A stretch of DNA of 64,000 nucleotides from Gp13-AA77 sp035949375 (GTDB lineage Bacteria > Acidobacteriota > Terriglobia > UBA7540), in NCBI GenBank assembly GCA_035949375.1, contig DASZIG010000122.1, positions 1 to 64,000 on the forward strand. The letters are read 5' to 3'. Shown piece after piece: positions 24,039 to 33,568 of the stretch (positions are counted from its first letter, which is position 1; the number at the start of each line of letters is the position of its first letter). The notes under the pieces are model-generated. The model did not search any database, was not told the DNA's origin, and was given only the letters and a program-made list of their open reading frames with translations. Both the position numbers and the translations under genes were made by a program.

Positions 24039-26786
24039 TCATTCCTGCCGTAGGGCGGCGATCGGGTCAAGCGCTGACGCCCGCCGGGCGGGAAGGAATC
24101 CGGCCGCCAGAGCGCAGGTGGCGAGCAGTACAGCCGCCAGAGCAAAGATCACCGGCTCGTGACCCTTGACCCCGTAGAGCTCAGAGGCGAGCAATCGTCC
24201 CCCTGCAACCGCTACCGGAATGCCGATGGCCAGGCCGAGACCGACCTGCACGAGCGCGCCGCGCAAGACTAGACCGAGCACGGTCCGGCGTCCGGCGCCG
24301 AGAGCCATGCGGATGCCGATTTCATTGGTGCGACGCGCCACGGAGTACGCCGTAACGCCGTATACGCCGACGCAGGCGAGGACGAGGGCGAGCAACCCGA
24401 AGAGCTCGGTGAGGCGCGCGATCAACCTTTCCTGATTGAAGTTGAGGGCCACCTGCTCGCCAAAACTCACCATGTCGAGCAGGGTGAGGTTAGGGTCGAT
24501 GCCGGCCATCGCGCGCCGGACTTCGGGCTCGAAGTTTTCCGGCTTCCCGGCCACATGCAGCTCGATATCATGAATGCCGGCCGCTTCGAGCGGCGTCATC
24601 AACGGCAGAAAGGCGGTGGGATTCGCAGGTTCATCGGCGCTCGTATACTTCGCGTCCTCGACGATGCCGACGATTTCATAGTCTCCGCTGTGACTCGGAC
24701 CCCCGATACCGAAATGCTGGCCGATCGGGTCCTCATGAGGGAAGAATTTCATGGCGAAGGTTCGATTGATGACAGCCTCATGAAGCGCGGACGCCGTCTG
24801 ATCGCCTATCGAGCGACCGCGCAGCAGCCGGGTTCCGATGGTTTCAAAGTAGTGTGCACCGACGCGATCCAAAGAGCTGTTTTGATACTGCCCGGAATCG
24901 TTTGCGGGCCGGCGGCCCTCGATATAAACATCCTGGTTCCAATTCTGGTGTTCCATGGGGCTGTAGCCGGAAAGGCTCGCGCTCAGCACGCCGGGAATCT
25001 GTCCGAGCCGCTGCTGCAGCTCCTGGTAAAGGCCCACGCGGCGAGCGGCCGTGTAACCCGCGAGGGCAGGATCGACCTTCACCATCAGCCGGCCCGAAGT
25101 TTCAAAGCCGAACTGCTGATCCTGGAGCTTGCGCAGACTCTCGGTGAGCAGTCCGGCCGCCGCCAGCAGAACGAGTGAAAGACCGACCTGGAGAACCACC
25201 AGCGAGTTGCGCGCCATCGAATGACGATCGCCCGTCGAGCGGCCGGCGCCGTGAAGCACCTCTCCCGGGTTGGCGCGGGAGTGGATCCACGCAGGCGCCA
25301 CTCCGAACACAATCCCGGTAGCCAGCGACAGCAGAAATGCGAAGCCGAGCGCCTGCAGAGATGGATCGGGGCTGATGGGAACGTAATGCGCCCCGCGGAA
25401 GGCGAGCAGCAGGATGGTGCGGGTCCCGGCATAGGCCACGTACACCCCCACCGCTCCGCCCGCCAACGCCAGCACGACACTTTCGGTGAGCATCTGCCGC
25501 ATCAGCCGTCGTCTCGGCCCTCCGAGCGCCAGCCGGATCGCGATCTGCAACTGGCTTGCGGTGCCGCGAGCCAGCAGCAGGTTGGCGATGTTGGCGCAGG
25601 CGATCAGCAGCACCAGGCCGGCCGCCGTCATCAGCAGGCGCAAGCTCGCGGCATACTTCGTCTGCATCGAGTCCACTCCGCCGCCGGCAGGTGTAAGGCG
25701 GATATGTTGCCGCGCGATTTCCTGCCGGTACTCTTCCACCAAGGCCTTGTCGTTGCGCTGCTCGGTCGTGGCTTGAGCGTAACCCGAAGACCACAGCCAC
25801 TGCTGGAGCTCGATCGTGAGGTGGGACTGCGCCCGCGCGGCTGCGACGCCCGGCTTCAGGCGTCCGATGAGATAGAGCCATTCCAGCTCCGGGTTGCGCA
25901 AGCGGCTATCCTGCCGGTTCAACGCCGGTTCGGTCCCGAGGGGAAGCCAGAATTCGGTTGGATCGCTGCGCAGGGTCTCGCCGTAGAAACCTGGCGGGGC
26001 TACGCCCGCTACGGTGTAAGCCATTGTGTTGATCGTGACTGTCGAGCCGATCACCGAAGGGTCAGCGCCGAAGTGAGTTTGCCACGTGTGATAACTCATC
26101 ACGGCAGCAGGAGGCGCCCCGGGCCTGTCGTCGGCGGGCGTGAGCTCGCGTCCGGCGAAAGCGGTCACTCCGAGCATGGCAAAGTAATTCCCGGAGACCA
26201 GTTCGCCGTTGAAAGGCTCAGCAGGACCGGGAGTGCCGTTGCGACGGACGCTCAAATCCGACAAAAACGGCTGGAAAGCGGCAAGTTCGCTGAATTCCGC
26301 GGTGTGATCGCGAAGGTCTTGATACAGCGGATAGGAATAGAGAACAAAGCTGCCGTCGTTTTGGGTTCCGGTCATCATGCAGCAATTGTTGTTGTCGCCG
26401 AGGCGGTAGAGCTGTGCTGGATTCGCAACCGGCAGCGATCTCAGCATGACCGCGTCCACCAAAGTGAAGATGGCCGTGTTGGCGCCGATGCCGAGCGCGA
26501 GCGTCAGCACACACACCAGTGCGAATCCAGGCGACCGCCGTAGCCGCCGGACGGCATAGCGCAGGTCCTGAGCCAGCGTCTCGAAGGATCCGATGCTGTT
26601 CATGTGGTAGATTTCCTCCCGGACCAGGCTCGGATTGCCGAGCTTTCTGCGCGCGGCATACCTCGCCTCCTCCGGCGACATGCCTTTGGCCACGTTCTCG
26701 TCGGCTTCGATCTGCAGGTGAGCTTCAAGCTCGCGCGAGCGTTCCCGATCCCAGTGCGAGCGATGAAAGAATCGGCTCCATCTCAT
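24039..26786 (-). CDS. ADOP family permease 3
   Basis: This 915-residue paralogue starts MRWSRFFHRSHWDRERSREL and carries the same prefix (AKGMSPEEARYAARRKLGNP) and two MacB/FtsX halves (LALGIGANTAIFTLVDAVML; RRTNEIGIRMALGAGRR). It is the only one of the three directly preceded by a PadR regulator gene (18-nt gap), so it is the likely regulated member and the others may be separate transcripts. The start at 26786 matches the conserved MRW/MK start of the paralogues; a longer frame to 26798 is possible. Confidence 0.93.
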   Translation of the reverse strand: MRWSRFFHRSHWDRERSRELEAHLQIEADENVAKGMSPEEARYAARRKLGNPSLVREEIYHMNSIGSFETLAQDLRYAVRRLRRSPGFALVCVLTLALGIGANTAIFTLVDAVMLRSLPVANPAQLYRLGDNNNCCMMTGTQNDGSFVLYSYPLYQDLRDHTAEFSELAAFQPFLSDLSVRRNGTPGPAEPFNGELVSGNYFAMLGVTAFAGRELTPADDRPGAPPAAVMSYHTWQTHFGADPSVIGSTVTINTMAYTVAGVAPPGFYGETLRSDPTEFWLPLGTEPALNRQDSRLRNPELEWLYLIGRLKPGVAAARAQSHLTIELQQWLWSSGYAQATTEQRNDKALVEEYRQEIARQHIRLTPAGGGVDSMQTKYAASLRLLMTAAGLVLLIACANIANLLLARGTASQLQIAIRLALGGPRRRLMRQMLTESVVLALAGGAVGVYVAYAGTRTILLLAFRGAHYVPISPDPSLQALGFAFLLSLATGIVFGVAPAWIHSRANPGEVLHGAGRSTGDRHSMARNSLVVLQVGLSLVLLAAAGLLTESLRKLQDQQFGFETSGRLMVKVDPALAGYTAARRVGLYQELQQRLGQIPGVLSASLSGYSPMEHQNWNQDVYIEGRRPANDSGQYQNSSLDRVGAHYFETIGTRLLRGRSIGDQTASALHEAVINRTFAMKFFPHEDPIGQHFGIGGPSHSGDYEIVGIVEDAKYTSADEPANPTAFLPLMTPLEAAGIHDIELHVAGKPENFEPEVRRAMAGIDPNLTLLDMVSFGEQVALNFNQERLIARLTELFGLLALVLACVGVYGVTAYSVARRTNEIGIRMALGAGRRTVLGLVLRGALVQVGLGLAIGIPVAVAGGRLLASELYGVKGHEPVIFALAAVLLATCALAAGFLPARRASALDPIAALRQE

Positions 26787-26804
26787 ATCAGGCCTCAACC
26801 GGGA

Positions 26805-27158
26805 CTACTCGGTGACGGGCTTCAACACCCGCGCGACCGCTTGGCTCAACTTCTCCCAGCGGCTGGTCTGATCCGCCAACTGCCTCCGGCCCGCCGGCGT
26901 CAGCCGGTAGTACCGGGCCTTGCGGTTGTTTTCCGAAGTGCCCCAGAAGGAGGCAATCCAGCCGCGATTCTCGAGGCGGTGCAGCGCCGGGTACAACGAT
27001 CCGTGTTCAACCTGCAGGACCTCGTCCGAACGATGCTCGATAACGTGCGCGATCGTGTGACCGTGGGCAGGACCGAGCACCAACGTCTGGAGGATCAGCA
27101 TGTCCAGCGTTCCCTGCAGCAATTCGCCCTGCAACGGCAAAGTTCCCCGAGTCGGCAT
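26805..27158 (-). CDS. PadR family transcriptional regulator
   Basis: This 117-residue winged-helix regulator begins MPTRGTLPLQGELLQGTLDM, followed by LILQTLVLGPAHGHTIA, EHGSLYPALHRLENRGWI and NRKARYYRLTPAGRRQL, the standard PadR DNA-binding domain and C-terminal helix. PadR proteins usually repress nearby transporter genes until a ligand binds. In acidobacteria this subtype is often paired with duplicated orphan permeases, as here (18 nt before permease 3). The start at 27158 is set by the conserved N-terminus; the longer frame to 27281 is not typical of the family. Confidence 0.92.
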   Translation of the reverse strand: MPTRGTLPLQGELLQGTLDMLILQTLVLGPAHGHTIAHVIEHRSDEVLQVEHGSLYPALHRLENRGWIASFWGTSENNRKARYYRLTPAGRRQLADQTSRWEKLSQAVARVLKPVTE

Positions 27159-27345
27159 TTGCTCACTATACTCCCATAGATCATCTTCTGGAAGGAAAAA
27201 ATCGAGCGACGCCCGGAGAAGGCAGCGGCGGCAGAACCGTGTCGGATCGCTTTGCAACGTTCCCTGAGATGTTCTATGCAAATGGCGCAGGTGCGGACAT
27301 TATGCGGGGCAGGCTCGGGGTGGGAAAGCGATGGCGCTCGGCCGC

Positions 27346-28524
27346 TCAGGCCACGGCTTTGACGGGGTCCTGCGACAGGAGTTTATAGACCATCTCGTAG
27401 ATGGCAACTGAAGCCAGGTGACTTGGCTCCGAGAGCACGAAGGGCGTGCCGCCCTTATAGCTGCGCACACACAAGTCCGCGGCAGGCGTGACCACGCCGA
27501 AGACCTTGCAGTCCAACTGCGAGCTGATGTCGCCGACGCGTAGGCCGGTCTCGGGCGCGGAGCGGTTGACGATGATGGCCTTCAAGGTCGAGCGGGAAAC
27601 ACCGGCGGAGCACAATTGTTCGAGCGCCGCCCGGCCGGAGGCGATGCTGCTGGGTTCATTGTCAACCACCAGGCCGCCAAAATGAGCGTGCCGGATGGCG
27701 GCCTGACTCGCCGCCGGCAAAGCGCCCGGCAGGTCAACGATCACAAAATCGGCCATGCGGCCGAGCGCGTTCAGCAGGGCGTCAGCCTTGGCAAGGTCGA
27801 TTTCGCGCGATTCCTTAATGGTTTGGGGGCCAAAAAGAACCCGCAGACCCGAAGGGAACTTGACCAGACGCGCTGCAATCTCCGTTTCATCGATCCGGCC
27901 GGTTTCGAGAGCAAGTAGAGAACTCAGATTCACATCGGGCATGTGGGCCAACTGATGCGAGAAGCTGCCGTAACTGGAGCGCAGCTCGACGGCGATCACG
28001 CTGCGCTTTGCCCAGGCAATGCACGCCGCGAGGTTAAGGGCCAACGTCGTGGTGCCGACGCCCCCCTTGGCGCCGACCAGGACCAGAAACTTGGCGCCCT
28101 CGGCGTCCTGATCCTTGTGCAGGTGCGCGGTCTGCTTCTTTTGCCGCTGCACCGCAAAGCGCAGGCTGCGGCCGAGCGAATGATCATCAACGCGCCCTTT
28201 AATCAGGTAGTCCTGAGCGCCGAGTTCGACGGCCCTGAGCGCGATGGTCTCGTCGTCGAGGCTGCTCAGCAGGACGACGGGGAGCGAAGGTGCGGCAGCG
28301 TGCGCCCGGTCAAAGGTCTCAAAGCCGTGGCTGTCCGGCAGCGAGAGATCGAGCAGGAGGGCGTCGAGCCCGCCCTGGGCCAGGCGCTCCAGTCCGGTGT
28401 CGAGCCGGTCGCGGGTCTCAAGGTGAAACGACGCGCCTTTGGCCTGCGAGAGCATCATCGACACCAGCTTGGCGTCGCCGGGGTTGTCTTCAATCAACAG
28501 AACTCGGATCTCGTTTTCGGGCAT
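27346..28524 (-). CDS. Receiver domain fused to CpaE/MinD-like ATPase
   Basis: This 392-residue protein has a complete receiver at the N-terminus (acidic Glu12/Asp13, phosphoacceptor Asp59 in LLLDLSLPD, Lys109 in YLIKG), then a MinD/ParA-like ATPase with the deviant Walker A GAKGGVGTTT (about 151-160) and a DLPGA Walker B. CpaE-type proteins place pili or secretion machines at cell poles. Here the receiver is intact, so activity could be set by phosphorylation from the kinase two genes upstream. It overlaps the preceding Rcp1-like gene by 35 nt. Confidence 0.88.
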   Translation of the reverse strand: MPENEIRVLLIEDNPGDAKLVSMMLSQAKGASFHLETRDRLDTGLERLAQGGLDALLLDLSLPDSHGFETFDRAHAAAPSLPVVLLSSLDDETIALRAVELGAQDYLIKGRVDDHSLGRSLRFAVQRQKKQTAHLHKDQDAEGAKFLVLVGAKGGVGTTTLALNLAACIAWAKRSVIAVELRSSYGSFSHQLAHMPDVNLSSLLALETGRIDETEIAARLVKFPSGLRVLFGPQTIKESREIDLAKADALLNALGRMADFVIVDLPGALPAASQAAIRHAHFGGLVVDNEPSSIASGRAALEQLCSAGVSRSTLKAIIVNRSAPETGLRVGDISSQLDCKVFGVVTPAADLCVRSYKGGTPFVLSEPSHLASVAIYEMVYKLLSQDPVKAVA

Positions 28525-28993
28525 TACTCTGTCCTCTCTTAGTTTCCCGCTTCGGCGGCAACTTCGCCACGGTCAGCCAGAACTCTTCTATTGCTGCCAC
28601 TACCGCCACCAGCTGCGCGAAGTCCGGAGGCTTCGTCACGTAACAGTTGGCGTGCAACTCATAACTCTTCAGCACGTCTGGTTCCGCAGCCGAGGTCGTC
28701 ATCACGATCACCGGTATGCGCCTCAGTTCGGGATCCTGCTTGATCTCCGCGAGCACCTCCCGGCCGTCCTTCCTCGGGAGGTTCAGGTCCAGCAGAATCA
28801 GATCGGGTTCGGGCGCATCGCGGTACTCTCCTTCGTTGCGCAGGTAGGCCATGGCCTCCAGTCCGTCGCCGACCGTGCGCAGGTTGCTCGGAATCTTGCA
28901 GGCCTTGAGCGCCTCCCACGTAAGGCGCACATCGCCCGGATTATCTTCGACCAGCAGGATCTCCACGATTGGAGATAATTCTTTAGGGCTCAT
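28490..28993 (-). CDS. Rcp1-like single-domain response regulator
   Basis: This 167-residue receiver starts MSPKELSPIVEILLVEDNPG, with Asp69 in LILLDLNLPRKDG and Lys in CYVTKPPDF, then a charged tail (LPPKRETKRGQSNARKRDP). The VEDNPGDVRLTWEALK start and N-L-P-R-K-D-G loop are typical of phytochrome-partner (Rcp1) regulators without an output domain. The start at 28993 overlaps the kinase stop by 4 nt (ATGA), indicating translational coupling. Confidence 0.92.
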   Translation of the reverse strand: MSPKELSPIVEILLVEDNPGDVRLTWEALKACKIPSNLRTVGDGLEAMAYLRNEGEYRDAPEPDLILLDLNLPRKDGREVLAEIKQDPELRRIPVIVMTTSAAEPDVLKSYELHANCYVTKPPDFAQLVAVVAAIEEFWLTVAKLPPKRETKRGQSNARKRDPSSVD

Positions 28994-31900
28994 GCTTGCA
29001 TGCTGTCGGCAATCGGCAAGGTGAAGTAAAAGGTCGCGCCGTGCCCCGCCTCCGATTCCACCCAGATCCGGCCGCCGTGCCGCTCCACAATCTTCTTGCA
29101 AATTGCCAGTCCGATTCCCGTGCCCGGGTATTCCGTTCTCGAGTGCAAGCGTTGAAATATGGCGAAAATGCGATCGTTGTAACGTGGATCGATTCCGATG
29201 CCGTTGTCGCTTACCGAGAAGATCCACTCCTTGCCGTTTCGCCGGGCGGAGACGCGGACGCGCGGGACCGTCTGGCCCCTGAATTTCAAGGCGTTTCCGA
29301 CCAGGTTCTGAAACAACTGCTGAATTTGAGACTCGTCGGCGAGGAGGGTGGGCAGCGGATCGGAGGATATGTCCGCGCCGGATTCCTGCAGCGTGACGCG
29401 GAGATTCTCGAGCGAGCGTTGAAACGCCGCCCGGCAGTCCGTAAGCTGCAGCTCCTTGGCCCGGGTCTTGACACGCGCGAAGGAAAGCAGGCCGTTAATC
29501 AACGACTGCATCCGGGTGGCGCCCTCCACCGCAAAGCCGATGAATTCCTGAGCCTCGCCGTCGAGCTGCGCGCGGTAACGGTCGGCGAGGAGCTGAGTGA
29601 AGCTGGCCACCATGCGCAGAGGCTCCTGCAAGTCGTGCGAGGCGACGTAAGCGAACTGCTCGAGATCGGCATTCGAGCGCTCCAACTCCGTGGTCCGATG
29701 GCGGAGCGTCTCTTCCGCATGTTTGCGTTCGGTAATGTCTTGCGCCACGACGAGCCGCGCCCCACGGCCTGCCAACTCCACCAAGTCCGAGGTGAGGTGG
29801 ACGTCTATGAGCCGGCCGTTCTTCAGCCGCTGCCGGGTTTCGACGATATAACGTCCCTCCGCCCGCTGCCGGTAGTCGTTCTTCATACGCTCTGTTTCAC
29901 CCGGCGGCAACAGATCGGTTACCCGCATCGCCAGGAATTCCTCGCGGGAGTATCCGTAACGGGTGGTGGCAGCTTCGTTCACCTCCAGGAAACGCCAGGT
30001 CTCGGGGTCCCAGAGCCACATGGGCAGGGGCGCGTCGGAGAAGACACGCCGGAACCTGGCCTCGGAGCTGCGCAAGGCTTCCTCGCTTCGCTTGCGCTCG
30101 GCGATGTCCTTGAAGGTGACCACGGCGCCTACCGTCCGGTCGCCCTCCCGAATAGGAGTGCTGGTGTATTCCACAGGAAAGCTTGTTCCGTCTTTCCTCC
30201 AGAAGATTTCGGTATCGAGGTGATGGATCTGGCCGTCCCGGCAGGCGGCGTAGATCGGGCATTCGGCCTGCGGATAGGCCGTGCCGTCCGCCTGCGTGTG
30301 GTGAAGGATGTCGTGCTGCTTCCTGCCCAGCAAGTCCGCCGCCGTCCATCCCACCATACGGGCTGCCGCCGGATTAATGAAGGTCACTCTGCCTTCGAGG
30401 TCCAGGCCATAGATCCCTTCGCCGGCCGAGTTCAAAATGAGTTCCTTCTGCAGGCTCAGTTGCCGGACGGTCTCTTCCGCGCGCTTGCGCTCGGTCACAT
30501 CCTGCGTGATGATCAGGACGCATTCCTCGCCTCCGATTTGGATCAGCTCTGCCGAGAGAAGCGCGTCTCGAACCTCGCCTGACTTGGTGCGAAGCTGGGC
30601 TTCCATTTCCCGGACGAATTTCTCCCGCTGCACGCGCTCCGCAAACAGGGCCCGGTCCTCCGGGCGCGCCCAAACGAGGTCGGGAGCCCGCCGGTCGACG
30701 AGCTCTTCCCGGTCGTAGCCCAGGATTCTAGTGCAGCTCTCATTCACGTCCACGTATCGGCCCTCGTGGAGGGTGCTGATGCTCACCGCCGCCGGGCTGG
30801 CGCGGAAAGCCTTGGAGAATCGCTCCTCGGACTCACGAAGAGCTTCCTCCGCGACTTTCCGGTCGATGCCGATTCCCGCCAGGCGCGTGGCGATATCAAT
30901 GAGCTCGATTTCGGCCGCGCTGGGAGTGCGCGGCTCCCGGTAATACATGGCCAGGGTCCCGAGTACCCTGCCTTCGTGAGATTTGATGGGCGTGGACCAA
31001 CAGGCACGCAGTCCGTGTTGCGAAGCCAGGTCGCGATAATCAGCCCAGAGAGGATCCTGCTGCGCGTCGGGGACGATTACGGGCTCGCCGCGCCAGGCGG
31101 CGGTGCCGCAGGAACCCGCCTGTGGGCCGACCCTCGCGCCATCGATCGCCTGGACGTAGGCCGCGGGCAGGCTAGGCGCCGCCACATGCCGGAGATGCTC
31201 GGCGCCGGCGTCCAGCAGCAAGACCGAACACAGCGTGCCGGGGCATTGGGATTCGATGACCTCGGCCAGGCTGGTCAGCATCTCCGGCAGAGGCGCGCCG
31301 GTCGCGATCATCTCCAGCACGCGATTCTGGCCTGCTCGCAAGGCTTCTGCTTTCTTGCGTTCCGTAATGTCCTTGATTACGGCGCCGACCCCGCGGGCCT
31401 TGCCGTCTTTCCCCTTGACCGCGAAGGCCGCGATCAGAACGGCCAGATGTGATTCGTCCTTCCGGAGATACTCGCTCTCGTACTCCTGCGGCTCCCCTGT
31501 CGCGATCAGGCGGGCGAGGCGTTCTGCCTCGCTCGCCGTATACTCCGGCGCCGTCAGATCCTGGCACTTCTTTTCGGCAATCAGTTCTCCCCGCGAGTAG
31601 CCGGTGAGTTTCAGGAAGGCCTCGTTGACTTCGAGCAATGTCCCGTCCAAGGCCGCGTAGCCCATGGCGTCGACCGAGCAGGAATAAACCCCGCTCAGGC
31701 GCTCCTGGGCGGTTCGGGACGCTTCCTCCGCCTCTTTGCGCAAAGTGATGTCACGAAAGACGGCAACGCCGCCGCGCACCTTTCCCTCGCGACCGAGGAT
31801 CGGTCTCCCCGTGACGCTGGTCCAAATCTTCTGCCGCCGTTTGCGATGGTAGACCAGAATCTCGACTTGGTCCGTAGGCTCTCCCCGCACGGCCCGCGCC

Positions 31901-33162
31901 CAGGGGAGATCGTCCTTGGGAAAGGGCGTCTCGCCATCTGGAAGATATAGCGCGTGCTGCTCGGGCCGCGGCCAGGCGTCCACGGCCCAAAGGCCCAGAA
32001 TGCGCTCGGCCGCCGGGTTCCAGCGGGAATACCTGCCTTGGGCGTCCACAACCACGACCGCTTCTCCCACGCTGTTCAGGACGGACTGCAGAAGTTGACT
32101 CTCGCTCTGCAGGCTTTCCTTCGATTCGCCCCAGGCCTGCTCGGCCTGTCTGCGCTCGCTCACCACGACGCCCAGGAAGAGGGCCGTCATGGATACCGTC
32201 AGCATGACGAGTTGCAGGCGCGGCAGGCTATCAAGCTGCACGTGCGTGGCATGGACCGCGATCATCGCGCCCGCGTTCAGGGCAAGGGAGCCCAGGATCG
32301 CGCCGCGCAGTCCGTGCCGGACGGCAATCCAAATAATCGGAATGAAGAAGCCGTACAAAGGGTCGAAGAGAGCCACCGGCTGGAAAACGATGACCAGCCA
32401 GATGGCTGCGGCAATACTCGCCAACTGCAGAAGCCACTCCACCACCTCAGAGGGCCCCGGCCAGTCGGTCCCGGCCGTCACGAGCGGAGCGCTCGAAGAG
32501 TCCTGTGGCGGACCCGCCAGCCACGCGCGGACGCGAGGGGCCAGAAAGACCAGCAGAAAGGGCGTAAAGGCGACGATCGCCACCGAATCGCCCAGCCACC
32601 AATGGAACGCAGCCACTGGATAATCCTCGCGCCGGACCCCGCCATCGGCGACGATGGCGAGCGCTCCGAGAGATGCCACTCCGGCCGCCGCGATCAAGTT
32701 CACTACAACGAATCGGCCTCCGTCCCAGAGACGGCGGAACTCCCGATCAATCGGCGAGGCTCGCCGCAAAATCACCGCGGCGCTGAGATACCCGAGTAGC
32801 ATGGACATGCTCGCCGGCAGAAGGCTCCAGGAACGGAGCGGCCAGTGGTAGTCCGCCAGAGCCGCGACCACCATGGCCACCACGGCCAGCGGCGTCGCAC
32901 GCACACCTGCGGCGAGCAGCAGCGCGACTGTCAAGCCCGTGGGCAGATACCAGGCGCTCACGCCCCGCCATATCTGGAAGTAGACCGACGAGCGGTCGAG
33001 GGCCAAGTACAGCCCAATGTAAGCGAGCCCGAACAGAACGCGCCGGGCAAGGAAACCCGCCCGCCCGCCCGGGGGCTCGGAGAGCGCAGGCGCGGTCCCG
33101 CCGGACAACCACACGACGAAACCGTGCAAGGCCCCGACACTCCTCCGGGCAGCCCTAAACAT
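28990..33162 (-). CDS. MASE1/multi-PAS/GAF hybrid-free sensor histidine kinase
   Basis: This 1390-residue kinase has an N-terminal MASE1-type membrane region (to about 300, including FLARRVLFGLAYIGLYLAL and the WWLGDSVAIVAFTPFLLVF core). Then come PAS domains from about 350, 490, 780, 905 and 1030, with a GAF domain (about 625-775) between the second and third. The transmitter has phosphoacceptor His1176 in VASHDLQEPLRMVASF, N-box near 1290 (NLVGNALKFRG) and G-box GTGIGLAICKKI. Repeated TERKRAEE linkers join the PAS units. Signal unknown. No receiver is fused; phosphate probably goes to the Rcp1-like regulator that overlaps its stop. Confidence 0.92.
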   Translation of the reverse strand: MFRAARRSVGALHGFVVWLSGGTAPALSEPPGGRAGFLARRVLFGLAYIGLYLALDRSSVYFQIWRGVSAWYLPTGLTVALLLAAGVRATPLAVVAMVVAALADYHWPLRSWSLLPASMSMLLGYLSAAVILRRASPIDREFRRLWDGGRFVVVNLIAAAGVASLGALAIVADGGVRREDYPVAAFHWWLGDSVAIVAFTPFLLVFLAPRVRAWLAGPPQDSSSAPLVTAGTDWPGPSEVVEWLLQLASIAAAIWLVIVFQPVALFDPLYGFFIPIIWIAVRHGLRGAILGSLALNAGAMIAVHATHVQLDSLPRLQLVMLTVSMTALFLGVVVSERRQAEQAWGESKESLQSESQLLQSVLNSVGEAVVVVDAQGRYSRWNPAAERILGLWAVDAWPRPEQHALYLPDGETPFPKDDLPWARAVRGEPTDQVEILVYHRKRRQKIWTSVTGRPILGREGKVRGGVAVFRDITLRKEAEEASRTAQERLSGVYSCSVDAMGYAALDGTLLEVNEAFLKLTGYSRGELIAEKKCQDLTAPEYTASEAERLARLIATGEPQEYESEYLRKDESHLAVLIAAFAVKGKDGKARGVGAVIKDITERKKAEALRAGQNRVLEMIATGAPLPEMLTSLAEVIESQCPGTLCSVLLLDAGAEHLRHVAAPSLPAAYVQAIDGARVGPQAGSCGTAAWRGEPVIVPDAQQDPLWADYRDLASQHGLRACWSTPIKSHEGRVLGTLAMYYREPRTPSAAEIELIDIATRLAGIGIDRKVAEEALRESEERFSKAFRASPAAVSISTLHEGRYVDVNESCTRILGYDREELVDRRAPDLVWARPEDRALFAERVQREKFVREMEAQLRTKSGEVRDALLSAELIQIGGEECVLIITQDVTERKRAEETVRQLSLQKELILNSAGEGIYGLDLEGRVTFINPAAARMVGWTAADLLGRKQHDILHHTQADGTAYPQAECPIYAACRDGQIHHLDTEIFWRKDGTSFPVEYTSTPIREGDRTVGAVVTFKDIAERKRSEEALRSSEARFRRVFSDAPLPMWLWDPETWRFLEVNEAATTRYGYSREEFLAMRVTDLLPPGETERMKNDYRQRAEGRYIVETRQRLKNGRLIDVHLTSDLVELAGRGARLVVAQDITERKHAEETLRHRTTELERSNADLEQFAYVASHDLQEPLRMVASFTQLLADRYRAQLDGEAQEFIGFAVEGATRMQSLINGLLSFARVKTRAKELQLTDCRAAFQRSLENLRVTLQESGADISSDPLPTLLADESQIQQLFQNLVGNALKFRGQTVPRVRVSARRNGKEWIFSVSDNGIGIDPRYNDRIFAIFQRLHSRTEYPGTGIGLAICKKIVERHGGRIWVESEAGHGATFYFTLPIADSMQA

Positions 33163-33568
33163 TATCTATCCTTGTACTATCTCAGCATAAGCTGTCATCG
33201 TGCGGCACCCTCGCCCTGGCCCGTCACCGTGGAGTCCACCGCAGCTTCCTCGGCCGTCACGTAAAAGAGACATACTACCCCGGTGTTAGTGACTTTTAAA
33301 ACCGGGACCTTAGTCCCGGGCCGGAGCGGCGCTGTACTATCGACCTACTCACGCGGCAGGCGCAGGAGCACGTATCCCCACAAGCTCCGGGGTAGACCCG
33401 ATCAAGCGAACGTGGGATAAGAGTGAACCGACGCGTGCCTCGTTGGGCTGCGGAGCAAGCGGCGTGCCACATTCGGGTCGCCGGACGGGATAATCCGCAC
33501 ACTTCTTGACCTCGCGCCGCCAGTTGAGTCAGACTGGGCCCGACGAAATCGAATCGGGAGTCGCGGCC
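33163..33568. other. Intergenic region, kinase to DUF1080 gene
   Basis: 406 bp between divergent genes. It holds a CCGGGAC-CTTA-GTCCCGG hairpin (33302-33319) and otherwise shows no convincing gene. The promoters of both flanking genes must lie here, but no strong sigma70 pair is evident. Confidence 0.5.
33302..33319. repeat. CCGGGAC/GTCCCGG short hairpin
   Basis: A 7-bp perfect inverted repeat with a CTTA loop, preceded by a run of A/T (TTTTAAAA). It resembles the short GGGACTNAAGTCCC palindromes that recur in soil bacterial genomes; no second copy is present in this window. Confidence 0.4.
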
